Below are positions 54,734 to 64,000 of a DNA stretch of 64,000 bases, in pieces. Below the pieces are notes generated by a model that saw only the letters and a list, made by a program, of their open reading frames with translations, was not told the origin of the DNA and did no database searches. Origin of the DNA: Cycas panzhihuaensis (lineage: Eukaryota > Cycadophyta); NCBI GenBank assembly GCA_023213395.1, contig CM041465.1, forward strand, positions 124,689,741 to 124,753,740, in the 5' to 3' direction. Each line of letters starts with the position of its first letter. Position 1 is the stretch's first letter. The translations under genes were made by a program, and so were the position numbers.

Positions 54734-57040
54734 CTAAGATAAAAGAATTAAATGATGATAAAAATGAATCCGTTATTGAAAATTAGATAACTCATAAAAT
54801 AGCCAATATATCTTCTATATCAACTAAACATCTATATTGATAGTAATCAAGAAATAAGCATCAACCAAATCAATTATTTTCCATGCAAATATACATTATA
54901 ATTAGAAAGTTTAGAAAAAGCCACCATTGTGTATAGATAAGGATAACAACCAAGACATTTAAAAGTAAATTATCCTTATTTCTAGCCCTACTCTCCACAT
55001 CATTTTCAAGGTTACTACTAAATATGTCAATAGTAAACAAGGAGCTAATAAAAGAATATCTCACTAAATTCTTCAATAAAAAAATAAATAATCCAGTAAA
55101 AAATTTACTCCAAACACTTACAACAATAAACATGGTATGCCTACCAATGACAAAAAAAAAAGGATTAATTTAAAAAATCAACCAAAGGTAGTAATATAAA
55201 CATCAAGTCACACAAAATGGATCTTACAACATTATCACTTTAATATAACCTAATTACTATCGCTTATCCTATAACTATCATTAATACTCCTTTTATCCCC
55301 CTAAAAGTTGAAGAAATCATATTAGACATCATATAACTTAAATCTAAAATATGATAGAAAATTGATAAAAATCTCAGAAAATCTAGATACCTTATCATAA
55401 TTTTGAGTAGAAGATCTCTTGGAATATCTTAACAATAGTTTACCTAATAGATGAATATACCATACCACTATCACAAAGTTAAAAGTCATATCAAATCTAA
55501 AGTTAATAGTCTATAATGCCATGGTTTAAGAAATGATTAACCAAAATCTAGGATAAAGCATCTTTAAGATCACATGTTCAACCCTTCTTTTACAACTTGA
55601 ATTGATATGTAAATTTCACATATTTATATGATATTACATTGCTTTCATAAGGTCTATTCCATTCTAGTAGTCTTTAAGAATGAAGCTTTTTAAGAGAGAA
55701 GAGCTTATAAAGAGCCTAACTAATATATAGTTAGACATTAATGAGTAATAATAAAAGGTGGAATCTATTAATAATAAATCACACCCCTTCATATGATTAA
55801 TATAAATATAAATCCCATTGTAATATTCTGTCATTAATTTAATAATATATTATATATTATATCTTTAGATATTTTGGGTCCTCTGACCATATTTTCCTCC
55901 TATTTATAAGCGTGGCTAACCTAGGTCTCATAAGGTCCTTTCTCTCTTATTTTAGATTGAGTTTGTTGCTTAGGAGTATTGTAAGAGTCATGGTATAGTA
56001 AAGTTAGTCTAGATTTTGGGGGGAATAGGTGAGTAGGATAGGCATGTAGAAGTGATTATATTTTAGGCACATATGCTTAATTAACCTCCTCACACTCCAA
56101 GGTCTTTTCTAATGTTGTTTGGTCCTTTAAAGGATGCTTCTTGATAATTAAATTAATCTTATCTCTATGCTATTTTGTTAGTTGGTAGTAATTCACTTTA
56201 TTATTTATGTGTATTACTTCTTCATCTACTTGTCTATATTATTTATTTTGGTTAAACAAACATTTTTTATGATTCCCTTTAAGTCATTTTTATTTTTCCT
56301 TTTTGGTAGATCATGCACACCTACATATTAACCCTTTTTATATTAGAACTTATTTACCTTTCATCCTCTTACTTGTATTTATGAGATACATGGGTGTCCC
56401 ATAGGAGTATTTTGTCTGTTCCCTTTATGACTTAAAACCCCTTCACCCTTTAGATCCATGGCCAATTATTTTTTTCATCCCCCCCTCTCACATTGCATAC
56501 TTTAGTGTCATATAGGGTTAGTTACCTAATCAATTTCTTTCATTAGTCCCTTCACATTGTAGCAGGATATAAGATCATTGATTATAACCAACCTCATAAG
56601 TAGCTTCCATATTAGCCCTATTATACATTCTTTTATATCTCTCCTTAAGTCAAATTGTGAGCTTGTTTTAGACTAGTCTACCTATAAAATAGACCTTTAT
56701 CCTAAGGATAAGGGCTCTTGTTCCTTTGGTAGTAATAAGGTCTCAAAACCTCTTATTAACCTATCTTTTACCCCTAATTCAAAGCTACCTATAATAAGTT
56801 ACTTTGATTTCTTGAGTCAACTCAATGATCTTCCTCTTAGGTGTGATTATGATACTTGACTTAAAAAGGTCCTAGACCTTACTACTAATTTCTCTATTAG
56901 TTCTAACTTATAATTAACTTAGGGGTCTTTGATATCCTTATCCTTTTGGATTGGGAGAATTACACTTTAAAAGATACAAAACCTAAGCCATCAAAGTAAT
57001 AGGTCCAACCCTAAGATAATATCATTTTGTTTGTTCCCAC
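54734..57040. other. AT-rich region without recognised genes
   Basis: No transposon domain, RNA gene or convincing ORF was found on either strand. An 87-codon minus ORF (55133-54870) is Ile/Leu/Val-rich and looks like chance in AT-rich DNA. Segment 55740-55900 is especially AT-rich. It lies directly outside LTR4 and could be pre-insertion host DNA or an old unrecognised repeat. Confidence 0.4.
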
Positions 57041-57600
57041 TTCTAGTCAATCTACTCTAGATGCATCCTTTAGGGTTAGAACTAAATCATATGGTGTTTC
57101 CCTTATGTGGGTTAGATTTAACACTTCTATTGACTTAAGTATATTTATATCTACTTCACTTATTTCACCATAGGCACTAGGGATAATTCCATGAGTAGTT
57201 ACCTTACCTTCTACTACGTGCCCACTAAAGCAAGTTAGGGTCATACAAGCTAACTCAAATCCCAATATCCTTTAATCAGACATAAAGTCATTTCCTTACC
57301 TACCTTTTTAGGATCCTTCATAAAGTCTTTCTAATAATGGTTTAGTGAGATTTCTTTGGAAGACTTGTAAGTTTGGTTTTAATTCCCCAATCTATAGCAC
57401 CCTCCATTTACCTCAACTATATTATGGAGAGATCTCTCTAATAACAAATCCTATTAGGGATGGAATTTCCCTTGTGAAGCCTACACAAGATACTCCTTCA
57501 ATTCATCCTAGTAATTGTCATGAGTTGATTCCATACAACCCACCCCTAATTCATAAATATCCTATGTAATATTCTTGTAAGATTAAGACCACTTTAGAGT
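57041..57600. other. Two adjacent short ORFs of unknown origin
   Basis: A 72-codon minus ORF (57265-57047) and a 74-codon plus ORF (57345-57569) lie 80 bp apart. Neither matches a family I know. The minus one has a regular mixed composition (GYG-like start, EVDINILKSIEVLNL), unlike the low-complexity ORFs around it. Either may be a shred of an old element. I do not call a gene. Confidence 0.25.
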
Positions 57601-59239
57601 AGATAATATACCTTTCCTTCCCAGTGTCTTACATACCTTATAACTTTAGGGCTTCATCCCATCCAAGTTGATTTTGTTTCCCTTTGATGTAAGGAATTTG
57701 ATATTTTTGGAAAGTGTAATTTTTACCAATTTGAAGCTAATTAGTAAGCCTAAGACTTTATTGAACTTTACTCTTGAGAAGATGGAACACTCTAAGCTAG
57801 AGAGTTAGATTTCTAACTCCTTATTAATGATAGAAGATCTAGGGTATGGAGATTAAATGCATGGAAAAGTGAACTAATGACCCTAACTGGGGCATCCATG
57901 TACCTATTAGGTGCGAGTGTGAGGGAATACTATGTTCTAGATAATGAAATGGAGGCTAAACTAAGGTAATCATGAGGGTACATGCATATGAATATACTTG
58001 TTCTTTTAGTTTCAAGGGACCTATGGCAAACTAGGGAGAAGGAAGCACATACCTATATATAATTAAATGGCTTTGGCAACAAGCAAACTCTAACTAAAGA
58101 AACAATGTTATACCATAGGTTTAGGGACTCACAACTATGCACCTATGTTTTATGTAATGCAATGTACATAGAAAAGAAAATGAGAATGCTTTTTACCTCT
58201 TTTGGGGGGTTTCCTCTTGTATTTACTTTTTTTTGGGTATTTTTCCTTTTCAACTAAAATAGCAAAAAATAAACAAAAGGCCTATAGAAAATCAAAACCA
58301 ACTTCTTTTTCTTTTCATTTTCCTACACTTTCTTTTGCTTGAGCGTTTTCTTTATAAAAAGGAAAAAGGGAGATGAAGGAGGTTTAGACCAAAAAATGAT
58401 ATTCCTAGTTTCTTTTCCCCTACTCCTTAAATTAGTCCTAAAACTTATTTTCTTTCTTCTTTTCTTTTTTCCTTTATTAAAAAGAGAGTAAGTTGAGATA
58501 AGTGGAAACGATGGCATACTTAGTAGTGGTGGGATTTATCCATTGAGCAACATCTTAACTCATAGTGAATAGCACAAAAAAGATGGCCCTAATGGGAAAT
58601 GCACTATAATACAAATCAAGAGTAAATCTAATAGCAATTTTACTTGTCAGATATGCTTATGACATACAAAATAATGCAATAATGGCTCAAAAAAATCTAA
58701 AAATATATACCAAAGCTTAATGAGCTAATGTACTTTTTCGAGAGTTGTTGCTAAGTAGGACTTTACCAAAAGAACCCAAGCTCTTAGCGAATAATGAAGA
58801 GGAACCTTGACTTCCTTCCTTCCTATAAAAAGAGTTAATATATCTACAAGACAATTTCTAGCCAAGAGTATAACAAAATATGCATAATATCTCAAGCATG
58901 CAATGTGATCAAAGATGAGCTAAAGTAATATCTAGATTAACAAGTAAGAGATGGGTAGAGGGATCCTTAGAATGGCCCAAGTGTCCCCCAAATGTGGTGA
59001 AATTCTCAAGTGGTACTTGGTTATTGCCACCCTTTGCAACTTCCTCTTTTTGATTTATGAAAAAAAAAAGCATAAAGTAGGCTAACAAGAAGAATATGGT
59101 GCAAGGGAATAATTAAACAACAAATGGCAAGTCAAATGGAGCAAAGCAAAGTACAAATGAGCAACAAAATATATTGAACACTTACCACAAATTAAAATGA
59201 GAAGGATTATCTCTTCCTTGAATGATGGAGATGGCTAAT
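57601..59239. other. AT-rich region without recognised genes
   Basis: Nothing supported on either strand. Pyrimidine-rich and A-rich tracts at 58200-58500 produce a Lys/Phe-rich minus ORF (58517-58323) that is not believed to be coding. Might be part of repeat H, whose limits are unclear. Confidence 0.35.
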
Positions 59240-60200
59240 GGCTCTTAAATTCTCCTACAAGGCTCCCTCTTACTACTGAAAGTATGTAATACTAAGGATG
59301 TAGTCACCAAGAAGATGTGTGGATCAGGGTTTTCTAATTCTCATAGAATTTTGGTAGTAGAACATGATAGTACATGATTCAACTTATCTCCCCCCTCCAA
59401 TGAAAAAATTGGAGACTTTTATAGATGATGTTAAGGCTAAGGGAAGTGGTTTTCAATCTACAATATAGTACAAAACCATGGGATAAATCCACGAGTCTTG
59501 CTTATGGATTTGGACCAAAACTACATAGAGAAAATAAAAATGGGATGTTATTTGGACTCTTATGCTACCTAAATCTAGCAAGCACTAATCTAAGGCTAAC
59601 ATAGGCTATCTAGGACTATCAAGGAAGCATTTATAAGCTAGTTGTCACTAATAGACCTAAATTTAGATTGGTGAAAGTCATACCATACAATTATTTTCAA
59701 TACTATAAAATCATTCATAGTATTACAAAATACTTCATGGTACCACTATTGCATGCAAAACAGGTAGAATTTTGGTAATAGATTCAATTTTCTAATAAAA
59801 ATCTCATAAAAAGAAGCCAAAAAACTCATGGATGTAGAGACCTAGATATAAACATAGTTGAAAGAAGGTGTCAAATGACAAAAAATAAGGTAATCAATGC
59901 ATCAAAATGAGGTAGAGAGGATGCTACAAAGGGGATAAGGATATGTTCTCACTCAAGAATCCTAATGAGTGGACTAATGACCATTGATTAGAGTCATGCT
60001 CATCATTAGCTAAAAACTAAATGGGCTACTACATTTAAAATTTAAGAAAATGAAAGCATACATCTATTATCTATGGTCATGATATGTAAAATCAATGAAA
60101 TATAAAGAGTAACGAACCATACCTTTAGTTACCTATTAGTTATAGGTGAATGTCAATCGTAGAAGTTGGGAAATAGAAGAGTAGTCAATCCAAAGATTCC
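59240..60200. repeat. Unidentified repeat H, right copy
   Basis: Resembles 1-1225 in the same orientation. The clearest shared part is the run near 59670-59765 ('accatacaa...taccactattgcatgcaaaacagg') versus 630-710, plus the order of flanking short blocks. It is more AT-rich than the left copy. LTR nature is suspected, not shown. Confidence 0.3.
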
Positions 60201-60424
60201 TTCAATAAGTTGCTTATTCATTTCACTTAGGATTATAGTGGCATGGGGCAACTACATCTTGGTGTGGCCCCTTATACTATTCTATAGTGCTTGATCCATT
60301 TTTTTTTTCCTTTATACTTTGATGACCAATTTCTTGCTCGCATTGTAGGCTATAAGGTATTATCCTTTATTGAGGGCTTTCATGATCATGATAAATTTCT
60401 TATTCATTTGGATGAGCTTGCACC

Positions 60425-60640
60425 CTAATAAGATTAAATTATGACTTGCTCCACCATGAGCCTAAACTAGAACCTTACTCCGTAATGAGCTTAAGCTATG
60501 GCTCTAAAATCTAACTACTAAAGAGCCTAAACTATGATAGGTTAGATATTATCTCCCCCCAAGACTTACACTTAGGAGCATTACTTTGAAATGAGGGCAA
60601 ACTACCCATACTCCACAAATGAGCCTAAACTATAATGTTT
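60425..60640 (+). repeat. GAGCCTAAACTATGA motif cluster outside the G elements
   Basis: At least four copies of the core (near 60454, 60487, 60526 and 60617) that builds the 51/52-bp minisatellite of the G-family 3' UTR, but irregularly spaced. No G LTR or domain is adjacent, so this is either a remnant of a further G copy or a related element. Confidence 0.55.
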
Positions 60641-60664
60641 TCCCCTTAGGTCAAAGGTTACGAA

Positions 60665-60912
60665 CCTCCTTAAGGTTAATTAATTGAATATTAAATGAAG
60701 GGGTACCTCTTGAATAGTTGAAACCTTTTATGTGAAGGGGCCTATTGTACACATATAAATATGGCCTCAAATGCATTGTAATATATCACTTATTGTTATC
60801 AATTAATCATATGGTCTTTTGACTATTAAATCTATTCAAATATTCTTATGTTCATGTTTGTGCTCTTTATAATTTGTTGATCATACTCTAAATATAGAAA
60901 AGGTCTGTAATA
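60665..60912 (+). mobile_element. Copia-type LTR remnant
   Basis: About 250 bp ending 'gtctgtaata', followed two bases later by TGGTATCAAAAC (60915-60926), a 10 of 12 match to the copia primer-binding site. It contains TATAAATA (60757) and AATATA/TAAT-type polyadenylation-like sequence. The left boundary is uncertain and no domains follow, so this is a solo or truncated 5' end. Confidence 0.55.
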
Positions 60913-60914
60913 AG

Positions 60915-60926
60915 TGGTATCAAAAC
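60915..60926 (+). promoter_or_regulatory. Primer-binding site of the copia remnant
   Basis: TGGTATCAAAAC differs from TGGTATCAGAGC at two G-to-A positions. Marks the 5' internal boundary of a third copia element, plus strand. Confidence 0.6.
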
Positions 60927-61273
60927 ACAATCTTACTATTAGGAAAAAATAAGTAGCCTCCTACTTAAGTTCTAAAGAAAGTGTATTCATCCTATATACA
61001 AAACATATTCTATCAATACAACATACCTATGCCACTATATAGCCTATCCATTGCATATATCATTGTGTGACATATCAAAACCTATTTAGATTTGCTCCAT
61101 TATTGTAATCCTATGTAAAATAGTCTTATTTACTATACAAAAATACATCATTGACATTTATAAAGGTCTGTAGGTTGAGTGAAACCACATGCCTTATCTT
61201 ATATTAAACCAATGACTCAAATATATATTAATCAACCATATTAATTATCATTATTGAATTTATTTATAAACCT

Positions 61274-61738
61274 ATGTCTAATTCTTACTACATTTATTCA
61301 AAATATCATTCACTAGTATCTACCATTTACCTTCTGTATGTTTGCTCTCATTGTTTCTACATCTGGTTATGTCTTCCCACCTATCTATCTATTTATTCAT
61401 CTATTTATGTTCCCTATTTCTATCATATGGCTTTTTTCTGTCATCTATCTGGCATCTTCTATCAACCATCCCTAGTCCTTACATTCCTACAAATCCCTAC
61501 TACCATCCCATTCCCTATGTCCCTTAATCCTATCAACTATTGTTCTGTCACCTTTGCATCCAGTTCATTCAGTCTATCATTTGTATCCATTCCAAAAATT
61601 CCTATTAAGTCACTTATCAATCTTTCTATTTCTATTTCATCTCGCTCTATTCCTATTTCATCCCACTCCCACTCTAGCTTTGTTGTCCCTGCATCATTTT
61701 CCTATGTCACCTCCCTGCGTGCATTATTCATAAACTAG
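61274..61738 (+). CDS. Unidentified 154-codon ORF, Tyr/Ser/Ile/Pro-rich
   Basis: ATG 61274 to stop 61736-61738. One of the longest uninterrupted ORFs in the window. Composition is Tyr, Ser, Pro, Ile and Leu-rich, with local repeats such as SISISSRSIPISSHSHSS near the C-terminus and SIYSSIYVPYFY near residue 45. No domain, signal peptide or convincing membrane helix. It lies downstream of the copia primer-binding site at 60915, where gag would be expected, but shows no Gag motif. It could be a decayed proline-rich sequence (Leu and Ser codons one step from Pro) or chance in pyrimidine-rich DNA. Expression unproven. Confidence 0.25.
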   Translation: MSNSYYIYSKYHSLVSTIYLLYVCSHCFYIWLCLPTYLSIYSSIYVPYFYHMAFFCHLSGIFYQPSLVLTFLQIPTTIPFPMSLNPINYCSVTFASSSFSLSFVSIPKIPIKSLINLSISISSRSIPISSHSHSSFVVPASFSYVTSLRALFIN

Positions 61739-61739
61739 T

Positions 61740-62560
61740 CTTCCAACTATTTTTCCATTTAGTCACCCAAATATAAAGATATATATTATATTTTATGTAT
61801 TGCCCTTCAAGTAAAACATAAATAATATCATATAGTTAATATCACTGATCGCTATCATATTTACACACAATTCATATCTTTAATATTTTTTAAATATAAC
61901 ATTTTCAATACTCATCTTATTTTCCATTTATATACAATTATTTATTTATTATATATATTTATTAATATAATATATATTTTATATATGTGCATACCTACTA
62001 ACATATAATTATTTTGTATAAGTAAATTGTCACCCAATCTAATACTATGTATTTTAAGGCTATTATCACTATATTCTAAAATTAAGTGCTCTCAATACCA
62101 TACTATAAATTTTTAAATCACATCAAGTATTTATTGACCAGACATGAATATGCCTCTATTCTCAGTCTATTTCCATTTGTCTTCTTATTCGACCCATCCT
62201 TTCTCATCTAATCTCCTATTTATCTTCACACATCAAGTGATTCAAGTCATAAGACATGAGCTAATAATATTTAAAGACATCATTTCTTAGCTTTTGGCTA
62301 ATTGAAACTTTATTACAACAAATTATAAGATTTTATACACTTTGAGGGGGAGCTATATTATCATCTTGCAAAGATATAAATTATCGACATAGATAACACA
62401 TTATTATAATTGTATAGATTATACCACAACACAAGAAGATGATTAATTATAAGTTGTTCTTATACTATCATCCTCTCATCTCTTGTAACTATAAGACTAG
62501 TTGTTAGTCTATTTATTCCCACAAAGTTGCTACATACATTATCTCCATGTTTTTATATAA
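61740..62560. other. Very AT-rich spacer
   Basis: No ORF or repeat recognised. 61850-62000 is almost pure A/T with TATATAT runs. It separates the copia remnant from the BRCT pseudogene. Confidence 0.6.
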
Positions 62561-62593
62561 TACTAATAAGGTACTAAAAAGTAAGATAAGAAA

Positions 62594-63526
62594 ATCAGAC
62601 TATTATTTCATGGAGTAAGATTTATGTTAGTAGGATTCAACCCTACAACACAAAATAAATATGAAATAGAGCTTGTATATAATAGGGCATTCAATACGAG
62701 ATGATATGATGCAAGTTATACTCATGTCATTATTTACCAGTTATCATATTATAATCCTATTTGTGTTATGGCTAGGAAGGATGGAAAGGTGCTAGTTACA
62801 CACTTATGGATTGTAGATAGTTTATGTAGTGGAATACTTACAGATACTAATAAGATATTGTATAAACTTATAAGCAATATGATGGGCATTCCAGGTAATG
62901 CATTCTTACACATTTTCTTAACTAGGTATCAAGGTCAAGATCATTGTGACATTATGAGAATGGTTGAAATAATTGGAACATAATTTATAAAGCCATTGAT
63001 TGTGAGTAAAGTAACACATATCATTTGTTACAAGTATGAAGGGGATAAGTATAGGGTTGTTAAACAAATAGGAATAAAGTTAGTTAACCATCATTGGATT
63101 AAAGATTGTTTGGATTTTTAGGCCTCACTTCCTGAAGAAAATTATTAGAAAAGTGGATTGAAACTAGAGCTTTTGGAGGGAAAGGTTAGTGATTTAGAAG
63201 ATGTTCAAGAAAATCAAAGTTATCAACCTTTGTTATCGATGCATAATCAAGTTTTATATAATTATTCTACTAGTTTATATAGACCTCTTCTGGTGCCAAA
63301 TTCTAAATTGCTTTCATATTTTATATCAGGCAAATTAGTTTTTACAAATAAGGAATTACCAAAAATAAAATTTTCATCCAAAGAACATGCAAAAGTAAGG
63401 ACTTCTAGAAAATTAGTAAGAAATAAGAAGCTTTCAGACATAGAAAGTAGAGATAAATATAAAGAATATTCTTTGACATTAGTAAACCTTAATGACACTT
63501 ACTTATTAGCGTTAGATAACAAATAA
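62594..63526 (+). pseudogene. BRCT-domain protein pseudogene (N-terminal two BRCT repeats)
   Basis: One frame runs from about 62594 to 63526 without an indel. BRCT 1: LFHGVRFMLVGFNPTTQ, ASYTHVII, then ARKDGKVLVTHLWIVDSL with the conserved Trp. BRCT 2: LTRYQGQDHCDIMRMVEIIG, VSKVTHIICYKYEGDKY, KLVNHHWIKDCL with the W-x3-C signature, then SGLKLELLEGK. A Lys/Ser-rich tail (63158-63526) follows. This is the plant nuclear BRCT protein type that I associate with Arabidopsis At4g02110 (from memory of the family). BRCT repeats bind phosphoproteins in DNA-damage signalling. Stops at 62702, 62981, 63119 and 63146 and loss of the start ATG make it a pseudogene. No intron-like interruption is visible, so it may be a retrocopy or a single-exon fragment. 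Confidence 0.85.
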
Positions 63527-63529
63527 AGG

Positions 63530-64000
63530 AATAAGTAAAAAGATTATAGGAGTTACTTCAAAATAATTCATTTAAAAATCATGAAAGACGTATAGATAAG
63601 TCTATCAATAATATAGATGGGGATGACACATCTATATTAAAAGCCAATGGAATATAATATCATATAATATAAAATGAAAAAGAGATTATAACCCAAATTA
63701 TTATTCTTAAAAAATTAGGGCTTAATAACCAAAAACTGCCACCAAGATCTAAACTATTTTGCAACTAGTCATAAGAATTGAAATTGAAATATAACATGCA
63801 AGTTCTTAAACCAAAGATAATATAATAAATAAATCAGAAAGGCAAAGCATCGCATATACACAAGATATAACATGGTAAAACCCTAGCAGTGTACTAGGAA
63901 AACATCTACACAGGAAAGATATCGATCTTTATTATCTAAGAATGGGGAAATATACATAATTTGTAGTAGGATAATCATAATAAAAATAACCATCTCTACT
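63530..64000. other. AT-rich right edge, possible copia LTR
   Basis: No gene. The segment 63840-63950 ('acacaagatataacatggtaaaaccc...aggaaaaca') resembles the conserved part of many plant copia LTRs read from the opposite strand, and also part of copia-2's right LTR (42220-42260). The window ends before this can be confirmed. Confidence 0.3.

Noticed and set aside
62594-63526. Functional BRCT gene
   Set aside because: Four in-frame stops, no start ATG in the aligned position and no splice arrangement that avoids all stops.

Overview
The window looks like plant nuclear DNA (my inference: a seed plant with a large, AT-rich, repeat-dense genome). It is almost entirely decayed LTR retrotransposons. 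There is no bacterial-type gene organisation, and I recognised no rRNA, tRNA or CRISPR array. The only host-gene-like sequence I recognise is a dead copy of a plant BRCT-domain protein at the right edge (62594-63526).

Four partial copies of one long-LTR Ty3/gypsy family (called G here; LTR about 2.4 kb) fill most of 1.2-54.7 kb. The family looks Tat-like because it carries an extra archaeal-type RNase H and a long repeat-rich 3' UTR. Copy C lies on the minus strand (about 12970 down to 1226) and is the only copy with reverse transcriptase and integrase. Copies A (12988-30279) and D (32709-35458) lie on the plus strand and share the LTR between them: LTR1-A-LTR2-D. Copy B (42524-54733) has its own LTR pair, LTR3 (5'-truncated) and LTR4. 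A and B both lack RT, classical RNase H and integrase but keep the extra RNase H, so they look like non-autonomous derivatives.

Two Ty1/copia elements interrupt the array. Copia-1 (15525-23115, plus) sits in the gag of A with a perfect 5-bp target duplication (GCACA) and two 297-bp LTRs. Copia-2 (35459-42523, minus) has unrelated flanks (protease region of D on the left, inside LTR3 on the right), no target duplication and strongly diverged LTRs, so it marks a rearrangement.

The most unusual material is in the G 3' UTR. Copies C and B, but not A, carry a roughly 1.8-2.7 kb module holding a decayed gene on the strand opposite to the element (C: 3075-4905 plus; B: 50129-48360 minus). It has one predicted intron at the same place in both copies. 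Directly upstream of this antisense gene, in both copies, is an array of a 10-bp box (consensus TCACGTTTTT) repeated every 20-21 bp in two opposed halves. The same box recurs inside the LTRs, phased at 21/20/21 bp in LTR1 and LTR2 and as 10-4-10 inverted pairs in LTR3 and LTR4. The 3' UTRs also hold 51/52-bp and 68-bp minisatellites whose copy number differs between A and B.

The last 9 kb (54734-64000) is AT-rich. It holds an unidentified repeat also seen at 1-1225, a copia LTR remnant with a primer-binding site near 60915, a 154-codon unidentified ORF and the BRCT pseudogene. Throughout the window the reading frames are broken mainly by stops one C-to-T or G-to-A step from Gln, Arg or Trp codons, the pattern expected of old methylated repeats. 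All statements are by eye; no search or alignment program was run.
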